DNA from: Planococcaceae bacterium UBA3378
GTDB taxonomy: Bacteria; Bacillota; Bacilli; Bacillales_A; Planococcaceae
Length of the DNA stretch: 6,260 nt
Direction of reading: 5' to 3'
NCBI GenBank assembly: GCA_002359075.1
Contig: DEQA01000300.1
Span: forward strand, 1-6,260
The notes under the pieces were generated by a model. That model had not been told where the DNA came from. It did not search any database and saw only the letters and a list, made by a program, of their open reading frames with translations. Below are positions 1-4,799 of this stretch, one piece after another. Position 1 is the first letter of the stretch. Each line of letters starts with the position of its first letter. A program made the position numbers and the translations under genes.

Positions 1-1
1 A

Positions 2-82
2 ATGTTAGCTGATCTAGCTGTAACAGATGCTGCAGCATTCGCTCAATTAGCAGAAGCTGCTAAAAATGCTCAAGCAAAATAA
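2..82 (+). CDS. rplT: 50S ribosomal protein L20, C-terminal fragment
   Basis: Only the last 26 codons and the stop are in the window; the gene begins to the left. The readable tail starts MLADLAV and ends AEAAKNAQAK, which is the typical C-terminus of bacillar L20, with the conserved M-L-A-D-L-A block followed by alanine-rich helix. L20 binds 23S rRNA and is needed for early assembly of the large ribosomal subunit. In Bacillus it is the last gene of infC-rpmI-rplT, which L20 autoregulates through a leader upstream of infC; that leader is outside this window. A strong terminator 45 bp downstream marks the end of the operon. The identification rests on the short tail plus the downstream order ysdA-ysdB-ysdC, which is the expected neighbourhood. 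Confidence 0.93.
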   Translation: MLADLAVTDAAAFAQLAEAAKNAQAK

Positions 83-126
83 GAAGTGATTCTTATAAGC
101 TTCGGCTAAATAGCATAAGTAAATGA

Positions 127-156
127 GACTGGTAGGAGTTCCTATCAGTCTTTTTT
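127..156 (+). terminator. Rho-independent terminator of the rplT operon
   Basis: A near-perfect stem pairs GACTGGTAGG with CCTATCAGTC (one G-U pair) around a 4-nt loop, followed directly by six T residues. It lies 45 bp after the rplT stop and ends the ribosomal protein operon before ysdA. Confidence 0.93.
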
Positions 157-412
157 AAGTGATAAGATATGTCCAGACGTTCGCTGCAAAATTCTCTTTG
201 AATCGAAAATGTCAGCGGCTGTTCGTCAAAAAATTTATCATAAATGTCTTGTTTAAACCTTTGTTCCTTTCGAACCAAGGGTGGTAAGCAAGCTGGGGAG
301 CAGGTTCTGGCACTTTTACAGTTGGACCGGCGCGGAGGGCACCTTTCTTAACAGAAGAGGAGCTAAAGGCAAATAGCTCACTTCACCAATAAATAAGTTT
401 GTTGCGGCAATA
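157..412. other. Intergenic stretch with no assignable gene; possible dispersed or decayed sequence
   Basis: This 256-bp stretch separates the rplT terminator from the ysdA ribosome binding site. I see no RNA family and no clear promoter. It is patchy: 160-280 is AT-rich, while about 285-345 is visibly GC-rich. Several frames stay open without usable starts. On the minus strand, 93-278 reads open from a TTG with no ribosome binding site and runs through the rplT terminator. On the plus strand, 281-376 (ending GAKGK) and 288-392 (ending LTEEELKANSSLHQ) are open together. Open frames on both strands without start signals fit a decayed gene or a genome-wide repeat better than a real gene, but that is inference. 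Confidence 0.4.
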
Positions 413-425
413 GAGGAGTGGAAGC

Positions 426-692
426 ATGGATCTTGCGATTTTTTCTTACGTTGGTATATTATCGCTTGTTTTACTTTTCCTTATGTATAACGATAAGCAG
501 AAGGCAATTAAAAAAGAATGGCGTATTGCAGAAAAAACATTATTTATAGTGGCCTTCGCTGGAGGAGCAATCGGCGGAGTGCTTGGTATGTATTTGTTTC
601 GTCATAAAACGCAGCATAATGCCTTTGCCTTTGGATTCCCTCTTCTGGCAGCCATTCAAGTTTTCCTCATTGTGAAACTGGTATCAATGTAA
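426..692 (+). CDS. ysdA: DUF1294 small integral membrane protein (YsdA-like)
   Basis: This 88-residue protein has three predicted membrane segments (about residues 5-21, 38-58 and 66-86). The DUF1294 pattern is visible: a basic stretch DKQKAIKKEWRIAE between the first two helices, a GGAIGG turn at 46-51, and FRHKT at 58-62 just after the second helix. B. subtilis YsdA has nearly the same length and the same place after rplT. The molecular function of the family is unknown; it should sit in the cytoplasmic membrane. The start is the ATG at 426, with GAGGAG at 413-418 seven bases upstream. No convincing sigma-A promoter was found between the rplT terminator and this gene, so its transcript may begin in the unexplained upstream stretch or arise by read-through. 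A shared terminator follows 26 bp after the stop. Confidence 0.9.
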   Translation: MDLAIFSYVGILSLVLLFLMYNDKQKAIKKEWRIAEKTLFIVAFAGGAIGGVLGMYLFRHKTQHNAFAFGFPLLAAIQVFLIVKLVSM

Positions 693-718
693 AGAATGGA
701 AGAGAAGCGGAATAGGCA

Positions 719-756
719 AAAGAGGTTCGGCTACATTTTGCGCGAACCTCTTTTTT
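719..756. terminator. Bidirectional terminator between convergent ysdA and ysdB
   Basis: A 9-bp perfect stem pairs AGAGGTTCG (721-729) with CGAACCTCT (743-751) around a 13-nt loop. A T run at 751-756 serves the plus strand, and an A run (718-720 and 721) gives a shorter U run on the minus strand. It lies after the ysdA stop and directly before the ysdB stop, so it can end both transcripts, more strongly for ysdA. Confidence 0.88.
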
Positions 757-758
757 AT

Positions 759-1142
759 TTATTTTCCCGTCATCAGCTTTTCAATCGGATTCTTCCAGCT
801 GATTGTGGCATTCGGATAGTTCAGGAGGATTTCTTTTTCTAAAAAGAGAAAGTCGTCCTTTGTAAAGCCTTGGAGCTTCATTGGATCGTGAACGAAAACG
901 AAAATAGATACGACCTCAAATGCATTTTCTGTTGTCCCTAAGTATTTTTCCCCTTCAAAAAGAGCACCTTTATAGGAAATAAAAAAATTCTTCCGGACAT
1001 TTTTAACATCATCATAAAAATAATAATCGCCTTTTTCATACGCCTCATCCAGCTTCCGCTTCGGATCCAGCAAGTAACGGACTCCTTTATAAAATATGTA
1101 TATGATGAAGGCGATAATTACAAGTCGAAGAAGTAGAGCCAT
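759..1142 (-). CDS. ysdB: YsdB-like membrane-anchored protein, sigma-W-type regulated
   Basis: This 127-residue protein has one N-terminal membrane segment (residues 3-18), then a basic region with D26-PKRKL typical of the family, then a soluble domain. Recognisable conserved blocks are YYFYDD (40-45), RKNFF (50-54) and FEGEKYLGTT (62-71), close to B. subtilis YsdB in order and length. The biochemical role is unknown. In B. subtilis ysdB belongs to the sigma-W (envelope stress, antimicrobial compound) regulon, and a matching sigma-W promoter is present here. The start is the ATG at 1142, with AAGGGGG (complement of 1150-1156) seven bases upstream. The gene stands alone on the minus strand between two plus-strand genes, convergent with ysdA and divergent from the dUTPase gene. 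Confidence 0.9.
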   Translation of the reverse strand: MALLLRLVIIAFIIYIFYKGVRYLLDPKRKLDEAYEKGDYYFYDDVKNVRKNFFISYKGALFEGEKYLGTTENAFEVVSIFVFVHDPMKLQGFTKDDFLFLEKEILLNYPNATISWKNPIEKLMTGK

Positions 1143-1154
1143 AAAAATTCCCCC

Positions 1155-1183
1155 TTGTCACATGAGTTTCCCTTCTATACGAT
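1155..1183 (+). promoter_or_regulatory. Sigma-A promoter of the dUTPase gene
   Basis: TTGTCA (1155-1160) is separated by 17 bases from TACGAT (1178-1183): five of six matches at -35 and four of six at -10, at ideal spacing. Transcription would start near 1190, about 40 nt before the dUTPase ATG. Its -10 box covers the same four base pairs (1178-1181) as the sigma-W -10 element on the other strand, and its -35 lies over the ysdB ribosome binding site. Confidence 0.68.
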
Positions 1184-1203
1184 TGAAAGGGAGAAAGGTT
1201 TCA
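1178..1203 (-). promoter_or_regulatory. Sigma-W (ECF) promoter of ysdB
   Basis: Read on the minus strand, TGAAAC (complement of 1198-1203) is followed by exactly 16 bases and then CGTA (complement of 1178-1181). This is the full consensus for a sigma-W promoter at the ideal spacing. Transcription should begin near 1171, giving a 5' leader of about 30 nt before the ysdB ATG. Regulation of ysdB by sigma-W is established in B. subtilis; carrying it over to this strain is inference supported by the exact match. Confidence 0.87.
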
Positions 1204-1218
1204 ATTTTTTTAGAAAAT

Positions 1219-1224
1219 GGAGAG
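1219..1224 (+). promoter_or_regulatory. Ribosome binding site fixing the dUTPase start
   Basis: GGAGAG lies six bases before the ATG at 1231. It supports that start over the more upstream in-frame ATG at 1096, which lies inside ysdB on the other strand and upstream of the promoter. Confidence 0.75.
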
Positions 1225-1230
1225 AAAAAA

Positions 1231-1713
1231 ATGAAATTAAAAAAGCTATTTGAAATGCAGCGTGAACTTGATGCATTTATTGAAGAAACACAAAATATTA
1301 CATATGATGTTTTTCAGGAAAAAGGCTTGGCACTGCTAGTCGAGCTGGCAGAGCTGGCGAATGAAACACGCTGTTTCAAATTTTGGAGTACAAAAGGACC
1401 TTCCGAGCGTGCTGTTATTTTGGAGGAGTTCGTAGATTCTATCCACTTCCTGTTATCTCTTGGAATTATGCGCAGCTTAACGGTAGAAGAGTGGCCGGAG
1501 GTGGAAGAGAAAGCGGAATTGACACCGTTATTCATTGAAACAACGGTTGCTGCCACGTCTTTTATCAGTATGCCAACGCAGGAATCGTATGATAAGCTGT
1601 GGTATTTATATGGAAAACTTGCCTACAATCTTAGCTTTACAGCTGAAGATATTTTGGATGCATATTTGGCCAAAAATGAGAAAAACTATGAGCGCCAGCG
1701 TTCAGGCTATTAA
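1231..1713 (+). CDS. All-alpha dimeric-type dUTP diphosphatase (dUTPase_2 / MazG-like superfamily)
   Basis: The 160-residue, mostly helical protein fits the dimeric dUTPase family (all-alpha NTP pyrophosphatases), which hydrolyses dUTP to dUMP and pyrophosphate. This keeps uracil out of DNA and supplies dUMP for thymidylate synthesis. The metal-binding carboxylates are visible as E38-xx-E41 in LVELAELANETR, followed by E66-xx-D69 in LEEFVDSIHF, the ExxE ... ExxD pattern that binds magnesium. The segment FKFWSTKGPSER (49-60) between them is also typical. It is unrelated to the trimeric Dut/YosS fold. The start at 1231 is chosen from the GGAGAG site; the frame stays open upstream to 1096, but that part lies antisense to ysdB. 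ysdC begins 64 bp after the stop with its own promoter and no terminator between, so read-through into ysdC is possible. Confidence 0.88.
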   Translation: MKLKKLFEMQRELDAFIEETQNITYDVFQEKGLALLVELAELANETRCFKFWSTKGPSERAVILEEFVDSIHFLLSLGIMRSLTVEEWPEVEEKAELTPLFIETTVAATSFISMPTQESYDKLWYLYGKLAYNLSFTAEDILDAYLAKNEKNYERQRSGY

Positions 1714-1718
1714 TTATT

Positions 1719-1746
1719 TTGATATTCGAAATATTCGCGGTATAAT
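1719..1746 (+). promoter_or_regulatory. Sigma-A promoter of ysdC
   Basis: TTGATA (1719-1724), a 16-bp spacer and a perfect TATAAT (1741-1746) lie just after the dUTPase stop. Transcription would start near 1753, giving a leader of about 25 nt. The spacer region carries a 7-bp direct repeat, ATATTCG at 1722-1728 and 1731-1737. Confidence 0.75.
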
Positions 1747-1777
1747 CAAGTAGACATATAAATAGGAGGCCAAAAGT

Positions 1778-2866
1778 ATGACGCAATTAGATCCGACATT
1801 GCAAATGCTGAAAGAACTGACAGATGCCAATGGAATCCCTGGAAATGAACGGGCACCACGGGAAGTAATGAGAAAATATATTGAGCCGTTCGCAGATAAA
1901 ATTGAAATGGATAATCTGGGCAGTCTGATCGCCAAAAAAGTAGGGGAAGAAAACGGACCGAAAATTATGGTGGCAGGCCATCTGGACGAAATTGGCTTCA
2001 TGATTACGCAAATCGATGACAAAGGCTTTTTAAAATTCCAGACTGTCGGCGGCTGGTGGGAGCAGGTCATGCTTGCACAGCGCGTGACAGTGACAACACG
2101 AAAAGGCGAGGAAATTATCGGCGTGATCGGCTCTAAGCCGCCGCATATAATTCCGGCTGATGCCCGTAAAAAGTCAGTTGATGTGAAAGATATGTTTATT
2201 GATATCGGTGCTTCATCAAAAGAGGAAGCGTTAAAATGGGGCGTTTCACCTGGAGACATGGTAACACCGTATTTTGAATTCAATGTAATGAAAAATAAAA
2301 AACACCTTCTTGCAAAAGCGTGGGATAACCGTATCGGCTGTGCGATTGCGATTGATGTGCTTCGTGCATTAAAGGATGAACAGCACCCGAATATCGTCTA
2401 TGGTGTAGGGAATGTCCAGGAGGAAGTCGGCTTACGCGGAGCAAAGACTTCTACCTTTAAAATTCGGCCGGATATCGGCTTCTCTGTGGATGTTGGTGTT
2501 GCGGGAGATACACCAGGCGTTACGCCGAAGGAATCTACCTCTAAAATGGGAGCAGGCCCGCAAATTGTAATTTTTGACGCTTCCATGGTAGCTCATACAG
2601 GCCTCCGCAATTTTGTTTTGGAAGTGGCTGAGGAAAATAATATCCCTTACCAATTTGAATCGCTTGCAGGCGGTGGCACAGATGCAGGATCCATCCATCT
2701 GACAGCAAACGGGGTACCAGCCTTGGCGATTGGGGTTGCAACACGGTATATTCATTCCCATGCAGGTATTCTTAGCCGTGATGACTACGAAAACACAGTG
2801 AAATTAATCGTGGAAATCATTAAAAAGTTGGACCGTGAGACGGTTGACCGGATTATCCGTGATTAA
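1778..2866 (+). CDS. ysdC: M42 family metallo-aminopeptidase (YsdC-like)
   Basis: At 362 residues this is the usual length for M42 (TET-type) aminopeptidases, cytosolic di-metal enzymes that form dodecameric tetrahedra and trim N-terminal residues from peptides. All expected ligands are present. H68 and catalytic D70 lie in AGHLDEIGFM, and bridging D183 in KAWDNRIGC. The general base E215 and ligand E216 lie in VQEEVGLRGA, D238 in SVDVG and H326 in YIHSHAG. The domain inserted between about 74 and 165 is the oligomerisation (PDZ-like) domain. Some databases label relatives as endoglucanases; the sequence does not support that. The start ATG has AGGAGG at 1764-1769, eight bases upstream. The gene is bounded by its own promoter and a strong terminator, in the same relative place as in B. 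subtilis. Substrate preference cannot be read from the sequence. Confidence 0.95.
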   Translation: MTQLDPTLQMLKELTDANGIPGNERAPREVMRKYIEPFADKIEMDNLGSLIAKKVGEENGPKIMVAGHLDEIGFMITQIDDKGFLKFQTVGGWWEQVMLAQRVTVTTRKGEEIIGVIGSKPPHIIPADARKKSVDVKDMFIDIGASSKEEALKWGVSPGDMVTPYFEFNVMKNKKHLLAKAWDNRIGCAIAIDVLRALKDEQHPNIVYGVGNVQEEVGLRGAKTSTFKIRPDIGFSVDVGVAGDTPGVTPKESTSKMGAGPQIVIFDASMVAHTGLRNFVLEVAEENNIPYQFESLAGGGTDAGSIHLTANGVPALAIGVATRYIHSHAGILSRDDYENTVKLIVEIIKKLDRETVDRIIRD

Positions 2867-2877
2867 GCGAAAATAAG

Positions 2878-2913
2878 AAAAGGCATTGAGAGATACTCTT
2901 TCAATGCCTTTTT
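2878..2913 (+). terminator. Rho-independent terminator of ysdC
   Basis: A perfect 12-bp stem AAAAGGCATTGA / TCAATGCCTTTT (2878-2889 with 2901-2912) extends by four more pairs to a 3-nt loop and ends in a T run. It starts 11 bp after the ysdC stop. The A run on its left side could also let it act on the minus strand, but no minus-strand gene is seen there. Confidence 0.94.
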
Positions 2914-3263
2914 AGATGGATACAAATAACCTTTTTGCGAGTGAAAAGAAAAATTAGCCTTAACAGTATCTGCAAGAAAAGAGAGATTTGCTTCTAATTT
3001 TATTTTCTATATGCTGCTGATGTCTGTCTATATCCCCTTTAACAGAATCCCTACTCTCTTGATAGGCAAGAAAACGTGAAGAAGCACAGCATGATAAGAA
3101 AGTTACAATAAGCTTCTAATACCACACATACCCACCAGTCATTGAAATAACCCTTTCCGTACATGAAAATCTTGTATTCCTCTTTATTTTTTACTATTAA
3201 TTGATTGGTAAAATAGCAAGCTAAATTAACTGACAATTACCTTAATTTAAAAAGATTAAATAA
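2914..3263. other. AT-rich gene-free stretch between ysdC and the argF promoter
   Basis: No credible coding region is seen. A minus-strand open frame at 3051-3236 starts from a TTG without a good ribosome binding site and has no recognisable content. The only structure noted is an imperfect inverted repeat: the A-rich arm 2943-2957 against the T-rich arm 2994-3007, about 13 pairs around a loop of roughly 36 nt. It has no known role. The word GCTTCTAAT occurs twice (near 2990 and 3113). Confidence 0.5.
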
Positions 3264-3277
3264 ATTATAATAATTCA
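3264..3277 (+). promoter_or_regulatory. Candidate ArgR/AhrC operator (ARG box) upstream of the argF -35
   Basis: ATTATAATAATTCA matches 10 of 14 positions of the ARG-box consensus TGAATAATTATTCA, including a perfect right half ATTCA, and abuts the -35 box. The surroundings are very AT-rich, so chance matching is a real possibility. The call leans on the gene being argF. Confidence 0.33.
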
Positions 3278-3278
3278 C

Positions 3279-3307
3279 TTGATTTTATATTTATGCATAT
3301 GTATAAT
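3279..3307 (+). promoter_or_regulatory. Sigma-A promoter of argF
   Basis: TTGATT (3279-3284), a 17-bp spacer and a perfect TATAAT (3302-3307) give transcription from about 3314 and a leader of about 29 nt before the argF ATG. The leader is too short for a riboswitch, so control is more likely at the DNA level. Confidence 0.82.
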
Positions 3308-3313
3308 AAATTT
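3300..3313 (+). promoter_or_regulatory. Weak candidate ArgR/AhrC box overlapping the argF -10
   Basis: TGTATAATAAATTT matches 9 of 14 positions of the ARG-box consensus and overlaps the -10 box. It lies 36 bp from the first candidate, between three and four helical turns. On its own it is within what AT-rich DNA gives by chance. Confidence 0.25.
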
Positions 3314-3328
3314 AACATTAAGGGATGC

Positions 3329-3334
3329 AAGGAG
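3329..3334 (+). promoter_or_regulatory. Ribosome binding site fixing the argF start
   Basis: AAGGAG lies eight bases before the ATG at 3343. The other in-frame ATG at 3325 lies directly before this site and has no ribosome binding site of comparable quality, so 3343 is the start. Confidence 0.88.
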
Positions 3335-3342
3335 CGGTGGAC

Positions 3343-4308
3343 ATGAAATTATTAGAGGAAGTGCAGTTAAAGCCAGTAGCCAGCCTGAAGGGGAAGGACT
3401 TGCTGACACTGCTGGATTACACATCACAAGAAGTGCAAGAGCTTATTTCATTTGCTACACAGCTGAAGATAGTAACGAAGGAAGAGAAGTGTCCTAGATT
3501 GCTTGAAGGCAAGACATTAGGGATGATTTTTGAAAAGAGCTCTACACGTACACGCGTTTCTTTTGAGGTAGGTATGCAGCAGCTGGGTGGATACGGAATG
3601 TATATGAATGCACGCGATATGCAAATCGGCCGTGGGGAGCCCATTTCCGATACAGGCCGTGTATTGTCAGGATATATGGATGGGATCATGATTCGGGCGA
3701 ATTCCCATGAAATGGTGAAAGAGCTGGCAGAGCATGCATCGATTCCAGTCATCAACGGATTGACGGACCTCTATCATCCTTGTCAAGCTTTAGCAGACTT
3801 AGAGACAATTATTGAAAATAAAGGCAGCTTCGAAGGATTGAAGGTTGCTTATGTTGGAGATGGCAATAATGTTGCCCATTCGTTAGTAATCGCCTGTGCT
3901 CATGTCGGTATGGATGTAGCAGTGGCTACACCTTCAGGCTATGAATGTGATACAGAAATCATCGAAAAAGCAAAGGCAATTGCCGCAAGCAACGGCAGCA
4001 CAGTGCTAGTTACAACAGACCCTGTTAAAGCAGTACAAAATGCGGATGTCGTCTATGCGGATGTTTGGACGTCGATGGGTCAGGAAGAGGAAACGCAGCA
4101 GCGTTTAATCGACTTTAAAGGTTATCAAATCAATGATGAGCTTGTTGCATATGCAAAACCTGATTATATGTTCCTGCACTGCTTACCGGCACATAGAGAA
4201 GAAGAAGTTGCTACCTCTGTCATTGATGGACCGAATTCTTATATATACGAACAAGCAGAAAATAGACTTCATGCACAGAAGGCTGTGCTTGTGTCACTGT
4301 TAGCTTAA
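3343..4308 (+). CDS. argF: Ornithine carbamoyltransferase, anabolic type
   Basis: This 321-residue protein makes citrulline from ornithine and carbamoyl phosphate in arginine synthesis, acting in the cytosol as a trimer. The carbamoyl-phosphate site is seen as S66-S-T-R-T-R71 in the N-terminal domain and H145-P-C-Q148 in the hinge region. The ornithine-binding side shows D240-VWTSMG and the loop H279-C-L-P282, whose cysteine is the family's catalytic-site residue. The length and uninterrupted motifs indicate an intact enzyme. The upstream start at 3325 is rejected in favour of 3343 because of AAGGAG at 3329-3334. No other arginine gene (argCJBD, carAB, argGH) and no arcA or arcC is adjacent, so the gene is monocistronic. 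An anabolic role fits best, but ArgF and catabolic ArcB cannot be separated with certainty by motifs alone. A separate promoter with possible ARG boxes precedes it; a long untranslated stretch and a terminator follow. Confidence 0.95.
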   Translation: MKLLEEVQLKPVASLKGKDLLTLLDYTSQEVQELISFATQLKIVTKEEKCPRLLEGKTLGMIFEKSSTRTRVSFEVGMQQLGGYGMYMNARDMQIGRGEPISDTGRVLSGYMDGIMIRANSHEMVKELAEHASIPVINGLTDLYHPCQALADLETIIENKGSFEGLKVAYVGDGNNVAHSLVIACAHVGMDVAVATPSGYECDTEIIEKAKAIAASNGSTVLVTTDPVKAVQNADVVYADVWTSMGQEEETQQRLIDFKGYQINDELVAYAKPDYMFLHCLPAHREEEVATSVIDGPNSYIYEQAENRLHAQKAVLVSLLA

Positions 4309-4314
4309 TTTAGG

Positions 4315-4325
4315 TATCAACGGGA
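4315..4325 (+). repeat. Duplicated word TATCAACGGGA, copy 1
   Basis: An 11-bp exact direct repeat with 4676-4686. Both copies are followed within a few bases by TGTCTG, extending the likeness over about 20 bp. The two copies lie 361 bp apart on either side of the argF terminator. Confidence 0.6.
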
Positions 4326-4428
4326 GTAGCTGTCTGCAGGTGGCGGACGCGATCCTTTATTGAATACAATCGAAACCTTTTATAAGGCAGGAAGGGCGGA
4401 GTAAAAGGGCAGAGAGTTAAACGGATAG

Positions 4429-4440
4429 GCGGGGGACGCT
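4429..4440 (+). repeat. Duplicated word GCGGGGGAYGCT, copy 1
   Basis: GCGGGGGACGCT here matches GCGGGGGATGCT at 4594-4605 in 11 of 12 positions. Both copies are followed, at different distances, by GCCGTG or GCCCGTG. G-rich words like this are rare elsewhere in the window. Confidence 0.5.
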
Positions 4441-4465
4441 GCTGCCGTGTAACAAACTGAATTCG

Positions 4466-4506
4466 ATGTGATGTATGTTTTCTAGAAGGAAGACGCATCA
4501 CTACAT
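4466..4506 (+). other. Long imperfect RNA hairpin before the argF terminator
   Basis: The outer arm ATGTGATG (4466-4473) pairs with CATCAC-T-ACAT (4496-4506, one bulged T). The inner arm GTTTTC (4477-4482) pairs with GAAGAC (4489-4494) around a 6-nt loop. About 14 pairs form a 41-nt stem-loop, eight bases before the terminator stem. It has no U run of its own. It may protect the 3' end of the transcript or be part of a small RNA. Confidence 0.5.
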
Positions 4507-4513
4507 AGGAAAG

Positions 4514-4543
4514 CAACCCGGGAGACGCTGGGTTGTTTTTTTT
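4514..4543 (+). terminator. Rho-independent terminator downstream of argF
   Basis: The stem CAACCCGG / CTGGGTTG (4514-4521 with 4528-4535, one G-U pair) has a 6-nt loop and is followed by eight T residues. It is the first terminator after argF and lies about 205 nt beyond its stop. On the minus strand no U run follows, so it should not stop transcription coming from sspI. Confidence 0.9.
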
Positions 4544-4593
4544 GAGTTTAGTTTTGCCACACTCTCCATAAAACTCTCGTGAAATTACCGCAA

Positions 4594-4605
4594 GCGGGGG
4601 ATGCT
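4594..4605 (+). repeat. Duplicated word GCGGGGGAYGCT, copy 2
   Basis: GCGGGGGATGCT, partner of 4429-4440 with one difference. It lies directly after a small CCGC-AA-GCGG inverted repeat (4588-4597). Confidence 0.5.
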
Positions 4606-4640
4606 ATACGAAATGTAGTAGCCCGTGCTCTAGCGATTGC

Positions 4641-4799
4641 TTATCTTATGAGATCATGAGTGAGCAGAGGGGATATATCAACGGGAAGTGTCTGTGATAG
4701 TACTAACGCTTCCGGTACGAAAGCCATTTTAGCAATGGGCAGATCATTCCAGGAAGCGCGGCAGTTCTTTCGTATTTCGTTCAGGCCACAGCCAACAAA
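4641..4799 (-). pseudogene. Startless open segment, possible gene remnant or repeat
   Basis: Read on the minus strand, 52 codons stay open between a TGA (4800-4802) and a TAA (4641-4643). The peptide has an ordinary composition and includes WNDLPIAKMAF and LPVDISPLLTHDLIR. No start codon with a ribosome binding site precedes it. The part LSQTLPVDIS loosely resembles the minus-strand reading LQTATPVDT at 4313-4340, because of the shared word TATCAACGGGA. I do not recognise a protein family. A remnant or a dispersed repeat is a guess. Confidence 0.25.
4676..4686 (+). repeat. Duplicated word TATCAACGGGA, copy 2
   Basis: Exact 11-bp partner of 4315-4325, again followed by TGTCTG within two bases. 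Confidence 0.6.

Larger units (their letters stand above)
4309..4513 (+). other. Long untranslated stretch after argF, function unknown
   Basis: This 205-bp stretch lies between the argF stop and the terminator hairpin. No coding frame has a credible start. The middle part (4381-4450) is purine- and G-rich, unlike argF. If argF transcription runs to the terminator, this is an unusually long 3' UTR. A weak internal promoter (TTATTG at 4358-4363, 17 bp, TATAAG at 4381-4386) would allow a separate small RNA of about 150 nt; that is speculative. Words shared with the stretch after the terminator are listed separately. On the minus strand a frame is open from 4516 to 4310, but it begins with a TTG inside the terminator stem. 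Confidence 0.35.

Noticed and set aside
93..278. Minus-strand open frame of 61 codons after rplT
   Set aside because: It starts at a TTG without a ribosome binding site and reads through both arms of the rplT terminator; its C-terminal third is the terminator read backwards. It is mentioned only as part of the unexplained stretch.
1096..1230. N-terminal extension of the dUTPase from an ATG at 1096
   Set aside because: The extension overlaps the 5' end of ysdB on the other strand, lies upstream of the mapped-by-motif promoter, and its residues do not resemble the family. The ATG at 1231 has a good ribosome binding site.
1714..2283. 189-codon minus-strand open frame opposite ysdC
   Set aside because: It is a shadow of a strongly coding M42 peptidase gene. 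It has no ribosome binding site and no recognisable content.
3051..3236. 61-codon minus-strand open frame with a hydrophobic tail
   Set aside because: It has a TTG start with only a weak, too-close AAGG, no promoter and no family resemblance, in very AT-rich DNA.
3325..3342. Upstream in-frame ATG of argF
   Set aside because: It sits just before the AAGGAG site that serves the ATG at 3343 and has no suitable ribosome binding site of its own.
4310..4516. 68-codon minus-strand open frame downstream of argF
   Set aside because: It begins with a TTG inside the argF terminator stem and has no ribosome binding site.
4475..4582. Plus-strand small open frame from ATG 4475
   Set aside because: It lies across the hairpin and terminator and has no ribosome binding site; its codons in the middle are just the T run.
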